The position numbers were made by a program, and so were the translations under genes. Under the pieces are notes generated by a model that ran no database searches, was not told the origin of the DNA, and saw only the letters and a list, made by a program, of their open reading frames with translations. From Bradyrhizobium sp. JYMT SZCCT0428 (lineage in GTDB: Bacteria; Pseudomonadota; Alphaproteobacteria; Rhizobiales; Xanthobacteraceae), in contig NZ_JAFCLS010000034.1 of assembly GCF_018131075.1 (NCBI RefSeq), positions 1-64,000 on the forward strand: a stretch of DNA of 64,000 nucleotides. The letters run 5' to 3'. Of this stretch, positions 32,933-40,657 are shown in pieces; within the stretch, counting starts at the first letter, position 1; the number at the start of each line of letters is the position of its first letter.

Positions 32933-33223
32933 ATGATCGAGGTGCGCCAGACTGACGAGTTTTCGGGCTGGCTGCGCCGCCTCCGGGATGCCAATGCCGT
33001 CGCACGCATTGCCGGCCGCATTCGTCGCATGGAGATGGGGAATCCCGGCGACAGCAGAAGCGTTGGTCAGGGCGTGCTGGAAATGCGCATCGACTATGGG
33101 CCGGGATACCGGGTCTACTATGTGCATCGCGGAGCAGAGATCGTGATCCTGCTATGTGGCGGCGACAAGCGCACCCAGCAACAGGATATCAAGAAAGCGC
33201 TGAGTTTGGCGGAGGCATTATAA
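32933..33223 (+). CDS. RelE/HigB-like toxin of a type II system
   Basis: A 96-residue toxin of the phage-derived Gp49-like / HigB group within the RelE-ParE superfamily: TDEFSGWLRRLRDANAVARI, then VGQGVLEMRIDYGPGYRVYY, and IVILLCGGDKRTQQQDIKKA. These match the addiction-module killer family (DYGPGYRVYY and LLxGGDKxxQxxDI). Family members cleave mRNA on the ribosome. The stop TAA overlaps the antitoxin ATG (TAATG). The toxin-first order is as in HigBA. Confidence 0.92.
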   Translation: MIEVRQTDEFSGWLRRLRDANAVARIAGRIRRMEMGNPGDSRSVGQGVLEMRIDYGPGYRVYYVHRGAEIVILLCGGDKRTQQQDIKKALSLAEAL

Positions 33224-33540
33224 TGACCAAGACAACACGATTTGATGCCGCCGACTATCTCGACACTGAGGAGCGTCAGGTTGCCTACATTGCGGCGGCG
33301 CTCGAATCCGGTGACGCGGATTTCGTGCGTGACGCGCTTGGCCTTGTTGCGCGCGCTCGCGGCATGGCGGGGATTGCGAAGAAGGCCGGCCTGAATCGCG
33401 AAAGCCTCTACAAGGCGCTGGGGGAGACCGGAAATCCCGAGTTCGGCACCGTCATGCGCATCGTTCACGCCCTTGGTCTAACTCTTTCAGCTCGCTCGGC
33501 AGCGAGCGGACGGACGCCAAAGCCGCGCCGGGTTGCGTGA
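33223..33540 (+). CDS. HigA-like antitoxin (HTH, addiction-module antidote)
   Basis: A 105-residue antitoxin. The start is ATG 33223 overlapping the toxin stop. The N-terminal segment FDAADYLDTEERQVAYIAAA resembles the toxin-wrapping part of the family, followed by a Cro-type helix-turn-helix GMAGIAKKAGLNRESLYKAL and the tail GETGNPEFGTVMRIVHALGL. It neutralises the toxin and should bind the palindrome at 32904. A terminator follows at 33570. Confidence 0.92.
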   Translation: MTKTTRFDAADYLDTEERQVAYIAAALESGDADFVRDALGLVARARGMAGIAKKAGLNRESLYKALGETGNPEFGTVMRIVHALGLTLSARSAASGRTPKPRRVA

Positions 33541-33569
33541 GCGCGCTCAAAACTCTATTCACAAAATAA

Positions 33570-33597
33570 GGGCCGGGTCGATGATCCGGCCTTTTTG
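33570..33597 (+). terminator. Terminator after the toxin-antitoxin pair
   Basis: Stem GGGCCGGGTC / GATCCGGCC(T) with loop GAT, then TTTTTG. It lies 30 bases after the antitoxin stop and is almost the same sequence as the gst terminator at 31368. Confidence 0.85.
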
Positions 33598-33626
33598 TTC
33601 TTGCCCCGCGTTGGAGAAGCAAGGCG

Positions 33627-33655
33627 TGGATGGCCGGGTCAAGCCCGGCCATGAC
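33627..33655. repeat. Short palindromic repeat (GTCATGGCCGGG type, single hairpin)
   Basis: GGATGGCCGGGTCAAGCCCG then GCCATGAC forms one hairpin, equal to one arm of the full element at 9228. It sits just after the fadJ-like gene's 3' end (on the opposite strand). Confidence 0.8.
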
Positions 33656-33674
33656 GTTGAGAGAGTTTGGTCTC

Positions 33675-35888
33675 TTACGCCGCCAGCTTCTTCGGCGGGA
33701 AGCGGCCATAGAACGTCTCGCCCTTGGCCGCCATGTCCTCCAGCAATTTCGGCGGCGTGAAGCGGGAGCCGTATTTGGCCTCGAGCTTGTGGCAGAGTTC
33801 GACGAACTTCCTGGTGCCCATGAAGTCGATATAGGACAGCGTGCCGCCGGTGAACGGCGCAAAGCCGAAGCCGAGGATCGAGCCGACGTCGGCCTCGCGC
33901 ATGTCGGTGATCACGTGATCCTCCACCGTGCGCGCGGCTTCCACCGCCTGCACCACCAAGAAGCGCTGCTTCAGCTCTTCGATGTCGAGCGTGTCGGGGT
34001 CGAGCTTCTTCGGCTGCAGGTCGGCAAGTCCGGTCCACAGGCTCTTCTGGCCCTTGCCCTTCTCGGGATAGTCGTAAAAGCCCTTGCTGTTCTTGCGGCC
34101 GAGGCGGCCCTGCTTCTCGACCAGTTCCACCATCAGCTTCTTCTGATCCGGGTTGATGGAGTTCGGCCCGAGATCGGCCTCGGTCGCCTTCATCACCTTG
34201 AGCCCGAGGTCGAGCGCCACTTCATCGGACAGCGACAGCGGTCCGACCGGCATGCCGGCCATCTTGGCGCAGTTCTCGATCATCGCCGGCGGCACGCCTT
34301 CGAGGAACATCTCGTTGCCTTCGGCGATGTAACGGCCGACGCAGCGGTTGGCGTAGAAGCCTCTGGAGTCATTGACGACAATCGGCGTCTTGCCGATCAA
34401 CCGCGTGTAATCGAGCGCAGTGGCAAGCGCGGCATCGCCGGTGTTCTTGCCGACGATGATCTCGACCAGCATCATCTTCTCGACCGGCGAGAAGAAGTGG
34501 ATGCCGATGAACTTGCCCTGGTCCTTGAATTCCTCGGCCAGCGAGTTGATCGGCAGCGTCGAGGTGTTGGAGGCGAAGATCGCGCCATCCTTCAGGAGCG
34601 GCTGCGCCTTGGCGTAGGTTTCGGCCTTTACTTTCCGATCCTCGAACACGGCCTCGATGACGAGGTCGCAGTCTTTCAGCACGCCATAGTCGGCGGTGGC
34701 GCTGATGCGCGACATCACAGCGTCACGATCGCTTTCCTTGGCGCGGCCCTTCTTGATGAGGTCGTCGATCACGGTCTGGGCGTGGCCCATGCCCTTGTCG
34801 GCGCTGGCCTGATCGCGGTCGATCAAGACCACGTCGATACCGGCCCGCGCCGAGACATAGCCGACGCTGGCGCCCATGAAGCCGGCGCCGATCACCGCGA
34901 GCTTTTTCACCTTGGTCGGCGGCACGTTCTGCGGGCGGCGTGCGCCCTTGTTCAGTTCCTGCATCGACAGGAACAGGCTGCGGATCATCGCCGCGGCTTC
35001 GTTGGAGCGCAGGATCTGCGTGAAGTAGCGCGACTCGACGCGAAGCGCCGCATCGATCGGCAACTGCAGGCCTTCATAGACGCAGCTCATGATGGCGCGC
35101 GCCGCCGGGTAATTGTCGTAGGTCTCGCGGCGGTAGATCGCGTTGCCCGCCGGGAACATCTGCATGCCCGCCTTGGAGAACACCGGACCGCCGGGAAGCT
35201 TGAAGCCCTTCTCGTCCCAGGGCGCGACGGCCTTGCCGCCGCCCTTGATCCAGTCCTTCGCCGCCTTGATCATGTCGGCGGGCGGGACGATGGCGTGAAT
35301 GAGGTTGAGCGCCTTGGCCCTGGCGAGGTTGATCGCCTCGCCCTTGAGCAGCAGCTGCATCGCATCGGCGGGCTGCACGATACGCGGCACGCGCTGGGTG
35401 CCGCCGGCGCCGGGGAACAGGCCGACCTTCACCTCGGGCAGGCCGAGCCGGGTCTTCGGGTTGTCGGCGGCGACGCGGTAGTGGCAGGCCAGCGTCAGTT
35501 CAAAACCGCCGCCGAGCGCGAGACCATTGATGGCGGCGACCCACGGCTTCCCTGAAATTTCGATGTTGCGATACACCTGTGAGAAGCGGCGGCTCTGGTC
35601 GAACAGCATCTGGTTGGCGGCCTCTTCGCCCTTGGCCTTGAGCAAATCGGCATATTGATGGGCCATGCCTTCGAGCATCGAGAGGTCAGCACCGGCGCAC
35701 AGCGCTTCCTTGCCCGAGGTGATGACGACGCCCTTGACGGCGGCATCGGCGGTGGTCTGCTTGACGATCTCTTCGAGTTCGGTGGCCGAGGTTTCGTCGA
35801 GCACGTTCATCGAACGGCCGGGCGTGTCCCAGGTGACGAGCACGATGCCGTCGGCGTCGGTTTCCAGCTTGAAATTCTTGAAGGCCAT
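33675..35888 (-). CDS. fadJ: Bifunctional enoyl-CoA hydratase / 3-hydroxyacyl-CoA dehydrogenase
   Basis: A 737-residue FadJ/FadB-type enzyme for two steps of fatty-acid beta-oxidation. The hydratase domain (about 1-190) has KPWVAAINGLALGGGFELTL and the catalytic Glu in GLPEVKVGLFPGAGGTQRVP. The dehydrogenase NAD fold is LAVIGAGFMGASVGYVSARA, the catalytic His region FIGIHFFSPVEKMMLVEI, and the C-terminal domain ends near FGFAPFTGGTLSYID. ATG 35888 gives MAFKNFKLETDADGI. Last gene of the beta-oxidation operon. The symbol is by family resemblance; FadB-type naming is equally used. Confidence 0.94.
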   Translation of the reverse strand: MAFKNFKLETDADGIVLVTWDTPGRSMNVLDETSATELEEIVKQTTADAAVKGVVITSGKEALCAGADLSMLEGMAHQYADLLKAKGEEAANQMLFDQSRRFSQVYRNIEISGKPWVAAINGLALGGGFELTLACHYRVAADNPKTRLGLPEVKVGLFPGAGGTQRVPRIVQPADAMQLLLKGEAINLARAKALNLIHAIVPPADMIKAAKDWIKGGGKAVAPWDEKGFKLPGGPVFSKAGMQMFPAGNAIYRRETYDNYPAARAIMSCVYEGLQLPIDAALRVESRYFTQILRSNEAAAMIRSLFLSMQELNKGARRPQNVPPTKVKKLAVIGAGFMGASVGYVSARAGIDVVLIDRDQASADKGMGHAQTVIDDLIKKGRAKESDRDAVMSRISATADYGVLKDCDLVIEAVFEDRKVKAETYAKAQPLLKDGAIFASNTSTLPINSLAEEFKDQGKFIGIHFFSPVEKMMLVEIIVGKNTGDAALATALDYTRLIGKTPIVVNDSRGFYANRCVGRYIAEGNEMFLEGVPPAMIENCAKMAGMPVGPLSLSDEVALDLGLKVMKATEADLGPNSINPDQKKLMVELVEKQGRLGRKNSKGFYDYPEKGKGQKSLWTGLADLQPKKLDPDTLDIEELKQRFLVVQAVEAARTVEDHVITDMREADVGSILGFGFAPFTGGTLSYIDFMGTRKFVELCHKLEAKYGSRFTPPKLLEDMAAKGETFYGRFPPKKLAA

Positions 35889-35911
35889 GTTGGTCGCTCC
35901 TGATCTGCTTC

Positions 35912-36021
35912 CGTCGTCCTGAGGTGGCCTCGCCCTTGCGAGGCCCTCGAAGGATGACCTGATGAATTTATCAATCATCCTTCGAGGCTCGGGCTTCGCC
36001 CTCGCACCTCAGGATGACGTC
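35912..36021. repeat. Palindromic intergenic repeat (GTCATCCTGAGGTG type)
   Basis: The left arm GTCGTCCTGAGGTGGCCTCG then CCCTCGAAGGATGA and the right arm TCATCCTTCGAGGCTCG then GCACCTCAGGATGAC are inverted copies. It lies between the thiolase and fadJ genes inside the operon, so it is transcribed. Second copy at 61755. Confidence 0.9.
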
Positions 36022-36026
36022 GTCGC

Positions 36027-37235
36027 TTAGACCCGCTCGATGATGGTCGCGGTACCCATGCCGCCGCCGATGCACAGCGTCACCAGCGCGGTCGATTTGT
36101 TGGTGCGCTCGAGTTCATCGAGCACGGTGCCGAGGATCATCGCGCCGGTGGCACCGAGCGGATGGCCGAGCGCAATCGCGCCGCCATTGACGTTGATCTT
36201 GGAAGAGTCGATGTCGAAGGCCTGCATGTAGCGCAACACCACCGAGGCGAAGGCCTCGTTGAGTTCGAACAGGTCGATGTCCGACTTCTTCATGCCAGAG
36301 CGCTCGAACAGCTTTTCGGTGACGTCGACCGGGCCGGTCAGCATCATCGCGGGCTCGGAGCCGATATTGGCAAAGGCGCGGATCTTCGCACGCGCTTTGA
36401 GGCCGTGCTTGGCGCCGGCTTCCTTGCTGCCGAGCAGCACGGCGCCCGCGCCGTCGACGATGCCGGAGGAGTTGCCGGCGTGGTGCACGTAATTGATGCG
36501 CTCGACTTCGGGGTGCGACTGGATCGCGACCGCATCGAAGCCACCCATCTGGCCCATCGCCACGAAGGACGGCTGCAACTGGCCGAGCGACTGCATCGTC
36601 GTGGTCGGGCGCATATGCTCATCCTTGGCGAGGATGGTGAGGCCGTTGATGTCCTTCACCGGCACCACGGAGTTCTTGAAGCGGCCCTCTTCCCAGGCCT
36701 TCGCCGCGCGCTGCTGGCTCTGCACCGCGTAGGCGTCGACGTCATCGCGTGAAAAACCGTACTTGGTCGCGATCAGATCGGCCGAGACGCCCTGCGGCAT
36801 GAAATAGGCCGGCACCGCCATCGAGGGATCCATCGGCCAGGCGCCGCCGGAGGCACCGATGCCGACGCGGCTCATGGATTCGGCGCCGCCGCCGATCACA
36901 AGCTCATGCTGACCGGCCATGACCTGGGCGGCAGCAAAATTCACGGCATCGAGACCGGAGGCACAGAAGCGGCTGATCTGCACGCCGGGGACGGCCTGGC
37001 CGAGGCCGGCCTTGAGCGCCGCAAAGCGCGCGATGTCGCTTCCGGCCTCGCCAACCGGATCGACCACGCCGAGCACGACGTCGTCGACGACGTCGACGGC
37101 GAGATTGTTGCGCTCTTTCAGCGCCTGCAGCGGCACGGTGGCGAGCGCCAGCGCGGTCACTTCATGCAGCGAGCCGTCGGCCTTGCCGCGGCCACGCGGG
37201 GTGCGAACGTGATCGTAGATATATGCCTCAGGCAT
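36027..37235 (-). CDS. Acetyl-CoA acyltransferase (thiolase)
   Basis: A 402-residue thiolase that releases acetyl-CoA in the last step of beta-oxidation. The acyl-accepting Cys is C91 in ISRFCASGLDAV; the active-site His is in GGAIALGHPLGATGA; and the second Cys is in ALVTLCIGGGMGTA. GGGAGAAAACC precedes ATG 37235. It is between acyl-CoA dehydrogenase and fadJ, so it is probably the FadA/FadI-type partner of the bifunctional enzyme. Confidence 0.94.
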   Translation of the reverse strand: MPEAYIYDHVRTPRGRGKADGSLHEVTALALATVPLQALKERNNLAVDVVDDVVLGVVDPVGEAGSDIARFAALKAGLGQAVPGVQISRFCASGLDAVNFAAAQVMAGQHELVIGGGAESMSRVGIGASGGAWPMDPSMAVPAYFMPQGVSADLIATKYGFSRDDVDAYAVQSQQRAAKAWEEGRFKNSVVPVKDINGLTILAKDEHMRPTTTMQSLGQLQPSFVAMGQMGGFDAVAIQSHPEVERINYVHHAGNSSGIVDGAGAVLLGSKEAGAKHGLKARAKIRAFANIGSEPAMMLTGPVDVTEKLFERSGMKKSDIDLFELNEAFASVVLRYMQAFDIDSSKINVNGGAIALGHPLGATGAMILGTVLDELERTNKSTALVTLCIGGGMGTATIIERV

Positions 37236-37305
37236 GGTTTTCTCCCGTTTCGGTGCAGGCTCTGATCGAGCGAGACGAATTGCAGATCAGTCAGATCGTT
37301 AGGTC

Positions 37306-37386
37306 GTCATTGCGAGGAGCGAAGCGACGAAGCAATCCACACTTGCTTTGGTGCTCTATGGATTGCTTCGCTGCGCTCGCAAAGAC
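37306..37386. repeat. Palindromic intergenic repeat (GTCATTGCGAG type)
   Basis: Left arm GTCATTGCGAGGAGCGAAGC then GAAGCAATCCA; right arm TGGATTGCTTCGCTGCGCTC then GCAAAGAC. It lies in the beta-oxidation operon between acyl-CoA dehydrogenase and thiolase genes. Same family as 31405. Confidence 0.88.
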
Positions 37387-37404
37387 GAAAAAGTCTTGTA
37401 GGGG

Positions 37405-39195
37405 TCAGAACGCTTCCGCCGCCAATTCCATGGTGGTCGCGCAGCCGGTCTGGATGCGCGCAAGGTGCACCGTCGTTTCCGGCAGCATCCGCTCCATGAA
37501 GAAGCGGCCGGTCACGAGCTTGGTGCTCAGATAGGGCGTGGCCCCGCCGGACGCAATCTTGTCCTGCGCCACCTTGGCCATCCGCGCCCACATATAGGCG
37601 AAGGTGACGAGGCCGAACAATTGCATGTAGTCGGTGGCGGCTGCGCCGGCATTGTCGGGCTTGGTCAGCGCGTTCTGCATCAGCCAGCCGGTGGCCTGCT
37701 GCAGATGGCCGAGCGCGGTCGAGAGCGGCGTCACGAACGGCTTCATCGCCTCGTCAGCGCCGTGTTCCTTGGCGAAGGCGCCGACCTCGCCGAAGAACGC
37801 CATCACGGCGCGGCCGCCGTCGCGCGGCAGTTTGCGGCCGACGAGATCGAGCGCCTGGATGCCGTTGGCGCCTTCATACAGCATGGCGATGCGCGCATCG
37901 CGCACGAACTGCTCCATGCCGTGTTCGGCGATGTAGCCATGGCCGCCATACATCTGCTGCGCCAGCACCGAATTGGAGAATCCGACATCGGTCATCACGC
38001 CCTTCATGACCGGCGTCATCAGGCCCATGTGGTCGTCGGCTTCCTGGCGATCCTTCGGGTCGCTTGAGCGATGGGCGACGTCGCTCTTCAGCGCGGTCCA
38101 CACCACCATGGCGCGGGCCGCCTCGTTGAAGGCGCGGATCGTCAGCAGCACGCGGCGCACGTCGGGATGCACAATGATCGGATCGGCCGGCTTGTCCGGA
38201 TCTTTGGCGCCGGTCAGCGACCGGCCCTGCAGGCGCTCCCGCGCATAATTGACCGCGTTCTGATAGGCGACCTCGGATTGCGCGAGGCCCTGCACCGCGA
38301 CGCCGAGGCGGGCCTCGTTCATCATCACGAACATGCCCTGCATGCCCTTGTTCTCTTCGCCGATCAGCCACCCGGTAGCGCCATCGTAATTCATCACGCA
38401 GGTGGAATTGCCGTGGATGCCCATCTTGTGCTCGATCGAGCCGCAGGACACCCCGTTGCGCGCGCCGAGCGAACCATCGGCATTGACCAGCACCTTCGGC
38501 ACCACGAACAGCGAGACACCCTTGATGCCCGCGGGCGCGCCTTCGATGCGCGCCAGCACCAGATGGATGATGTTGTCGGCGAGATCATGCTCGCCGGCCG
38601 AGATGAAGATCTTGGTGCCCGTGATCTTGTAGCTGCCGTCGGCCTGCTTGACCGCCTTGGTGCGGAGCAGACCGAGATCCGTGCCGCATTGCGGCTCGGT
38701 GAGGTTCATGGTGCCGGTCCACTCGCCGGCCACCATCTTCGGCACGAACATCTTCTTCTGTTCGGGCTTGCCGTGCACCATCAATGCCGCGGTCGCGCCC
38801 ATGGTCAGGCCGCCATACATCGAGAACGCCATGTTGGCCGAGCTCTGGAATTCGGTGACGACCTGGCTGAGCGTGACCGGCAGCCCCTGCCCGCCATATT
38901 CTGATGGAGCCGACAGCCCGAGCCAACCGCCTTCGGCGACCTGCTTGAAGGCTTCCTTGAAACCTTTCGGCGTGGTGACGCGGCCGTCGTCGTGGCGGAC
39001 GCAGCCTTCGAGGTCGCCGACCCGGTTCAGCGGCTGCAGCACTTCTTCGCTGAGCTTGGCGGCTTCGCCGAGGATCGCTTCGCGGACATCGGCTGAGGCG
39101 TCGGTAAAACCCGGGAGATTGTCATAGCGGTCGATCTGGAACACATCGTTGAGCAGAAACGTGACGTCTTCAACGGGGGCTTTGTAGGTCGGCAT
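37405..39195 (-). CDS. Acyl-CoA dehydrogenase, long (DmdC/FadE-like) type
   Basis: A 596-residue FAD enzyme, longer than short-chain ACADs (about 380) because of the extra N-terminal segment (MPTYKAPVEDVTFLLNDVFQ) and a C-terminal helical domain seen in the DmdC-like group. Conserved parts: MNLTEPQCGTDLGLLRTKAV (FAD contact), FISAGEHDLADNIIHLVLAR, and GHGYIAEHGMEQFVRDARIA then MLYEGANGIQALDLVGRKL, which holds the catalytic Glu. It makes trans-2-enoyl-CoA for the downstream FadJ. CGGGAGAACACC precedes ATG 39195. Confidence 0.93.
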   Translation of the reverse strand: MPTYKAPVEDVTFLLNDVFQIDRYDNLPGFTDASADVREAILGEAAKLSEEVLQPLNRVGDLEGCVRHDDGRVTTPKGFKEAFKQVAEGGWLGLSAPSEYGGQGLPVTLSQVVTEFQSSANMAFSMYGGLTMGATAALMVHGKPEQKKMFVPKMVAGEWTGTMNLTEPQCGTDLGLLRTKAVKQADGSYKITGTKIFISAGEHDLADNIIHLVLARIEGAPAGIKGVSLFVVPKVLVNADGSLGARNGVSCGSIEHKMGIHGNSTCVMNYDGATGWLIGEENKGMQGMFVMMNEARLGVAVQGLAQSEVAYQNAVNYARERLQGRSLTGAKDPDKPADPIIVHPDVRRVLLTIRAFNEAARAMVVWTALKSDVAHRSSDPKDRQEADDHMGLMTPVMKGVMTDVGFSNSVLAQQMYGGHGYIAEHGMEQFVRDARIAMLYEGANGIQALDLVGRKLPRDGGRAVMAFFGEVGAFAKEHGADEAMKPFVTPLSTALGHLQQATGWLMQNALTKPDNAGAAATDYMQLFGLVTFAYMWARMAKVAQDKIASGGATPYLSTKLVTGRFFMERMLPETTVHLARIQTGCATTMELAAEAF

Positions 39196-39310
39196 GGTGT
39201 TCTCCCGGCAGGGCAGAATGAATTGGCTGATTACGTTTCAGGTGAAAGTCGGCAGGCCAGCAGGCGCTTTATTTAAAGGTGGACCTTATCCGGTTCCGGA
39301 CGACACGGCC

Positions 39311-39706
39311 TCACCCTTTTGCGAGTTGCGCGCCCATCAATTGATGCAGCAGGTTCATCGCCTTGAGCGGCCGCACCATCACCTTGAAGTGCGTGATCTT
39401 GCCGTCCGCGAAGGTGATGATGTCGACGCCGTTGATCACGATGCCGTCGATTTCTTTTTCGAATTCGAGCACGGCGCCATTGTCGCTGCGCCATTCGCCG
39501 ACATATCTGAATCCCGGGCCGCCCAGCACTTTCTCGGCGCTCGACAGATATTTGAAGGTGATGTCACGCCCGCGCTGCGGGGTATGGACCACAGGACTCT
39601 CGAACACCGCATCGGGGTGCAGCAGATCCCACAGTGCCGCCTGGTCGTGCGACTTCATGTAGCCGTACCATTTGTCCAAGGCGGTTATGGCGGCAGTTGC
39701 GGTCAT
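39311..39706 (-). CDS. NTF2/SnoaL-like protein of the beta-oxidation operon
   Basis: A 131-residue NTF2-fold protein: ALDKWYGYMKSHDQAALWDL, then LHPDAVFESPVVHTPQRGRD, then VLEFEKEIDGIVINGVDIIT and FADGKITHFKVMVRPLKAM. This is the nuclear transport factor 2 family, with a pocket that may bind acyl or polycyclic substrates. It is the first gene after the PadR-controlled promoter and is followed by acyl-CoA dehydrogenase after about 115 bases. Enzyme or binding role unknown. Confidence 0.85.
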   Translation of the reverse strand: MTATAAITALDKWYGYMKSHDQAALWDLLHPDAVFESPVVHTPQRGRDITFKYLSSAEKVLGGPGFRYVGEWRSDNGAVLEFEKEIDGIVINGVDIITFADGKITHFKVMVRPLKAMNLLHQLMGAQLAKG

Positions 39707-39760
39707 GATGCGTCTCCGATCGGCTCAAAACGGGTTCAGCCCAATCTTTATGCACGTTGA

Positions 39761-39790
39761 CGCATATGCAACTTTATGCATAAAGTCAAC
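39761..39790 (-). promoter_or_regulatory. Promoter with PadR operator for the beta-oxidation operon
   Basis: On the minus strand TTGACT (39789-39784) and TATGCG (39766-39761) are 17 bases apart. The spacer contains a perfect 16-bp palindrome ACTTTATGCATAAAGT (39771-39786). Further TTTATGCA and GCATATGC copies lie at 39748-39769. The divergent PadR gene starts about 80 bases away. Confidence 0.7.
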
Positions 39791-39866
39791 GCGGCAATTT
39801 GGTCGTGAGACGGGGCCCTTCTACTTTGCATGGGGTTGTTTTCGCGATTTTTGAAAGGGTCGGCGT

Positions 39867-40457
39867 TTGGCGCTCGGTGACGCAATCCTTGCTTGTCTGA
39901 CGGAACGTCCGATGTCGGGCTATGAGCTCGCCAAGACGTTCGACTCCTCTATCGGGTTCTTCTGGAAGGCCGACCACCAGCAGATTTATCGCGAACTCTC
40001 GAAACTCAGGGATCGCGGCCATATCCAGGGCCACGAGGTGGTCCAGTCCGGCAAGCCCAACAAGCTGGTCTATACGCTGACACAAGAGGGCCGGGCCGCG
40101 CTGCGGCACTGGGGCGCCCGGCCGAGCAGCCCGCCAATGATGAAGGACGACCTGCTGGTGCGGCTGTGCGCGCTCGACAGCTTCGACATCGAGCCTTTGC
40201 GCGCCGACCTGATGGCGCGACTGGAACATCACCGCGACCGCTACGCGCGCTACGAGCGCATTCTGAACAAGCTGTTCCCGGACGGCAAAGCCACCTCCGT
40301 CGCCGATACCGGCAAGCTACTGGGGCTGCGCATCGGTCTGCGCCACGAACAAGCCGTCGCGGAATGGTGCGAAGAGGCGATCGAGACCCTGGCCGCCGTC
40401 GCGAAACCTGCTCCCGTCCTGCTGCTCGAAGACACCAGCCGCGAAAGTAACGGCTGA
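39867..40457 (+). CDS. PadR-family transcriptional regulator
   Basis: A 196-residue PadR regulator begun by TTG 39867, with GAAAGGG nine bases upstream; the next ATG would cut into the domain. The winged helix is LGDAILACLTERPMSGYELA, then SIGFFWKADHQQIYRELSKL, and the wing LVYTLTQEGRAALRHW. The C-terminal half (about 100 residues) forms the vinculin-like dimerisation helices of subfamily 1. PadR proteins usually respond to phenolic or fatty-acid related ligands. It is divergent from the beta-oxidation operon and its likely operator is in the promoter there. Confidence 0.92.
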   Translation: MALGDAILACLTERPMSGYELAKTFDSSIGFFWKADHQQIYRELSKLRDRGHIQGHEVVQSGKPNKLVYTLTQEGRAALRHWGARPSSPPMMKDDLLVRLCALDSFDIEPLRADLMARLEHHRDRYARYERILNKLFPDGKATSVADTGKLLGLRIGLRHEQAVAEWCEEAIETLAAVAKPAPVLLLEDTSRESNG

Positions 40458-40657
40458 GTGGCAGCGGAACCCGGCTGTCGGGTTTCAAAGTTAACTTTAG
40501 GGGCGTCCGGTCCCATTCCTTAACCCGTTATTTACCGTAACGCGAAAAAGTCAGGTTCTGAGGCAGACGACCTGCGCGAAATTCGATTGTCTCCAAGGTG
40601 GGACGCGCGGGGAGGCTGAAGGCGCAGGAAGCGCCGGAGTCAGAACCGGACGAGAGC

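Noticed and set aside
33630..35555. Open frame of about 640 codons antisense to fadJ
   Set aside because: Shadow of a well-supported gene; no family resemblance.
39771..39786. The 16-bp palindrome as a terminator
   Set aside because: It lies between two divergent starts, lacks a T-tract and sits exactly in a promoter spacer, so an operator is the better reading.
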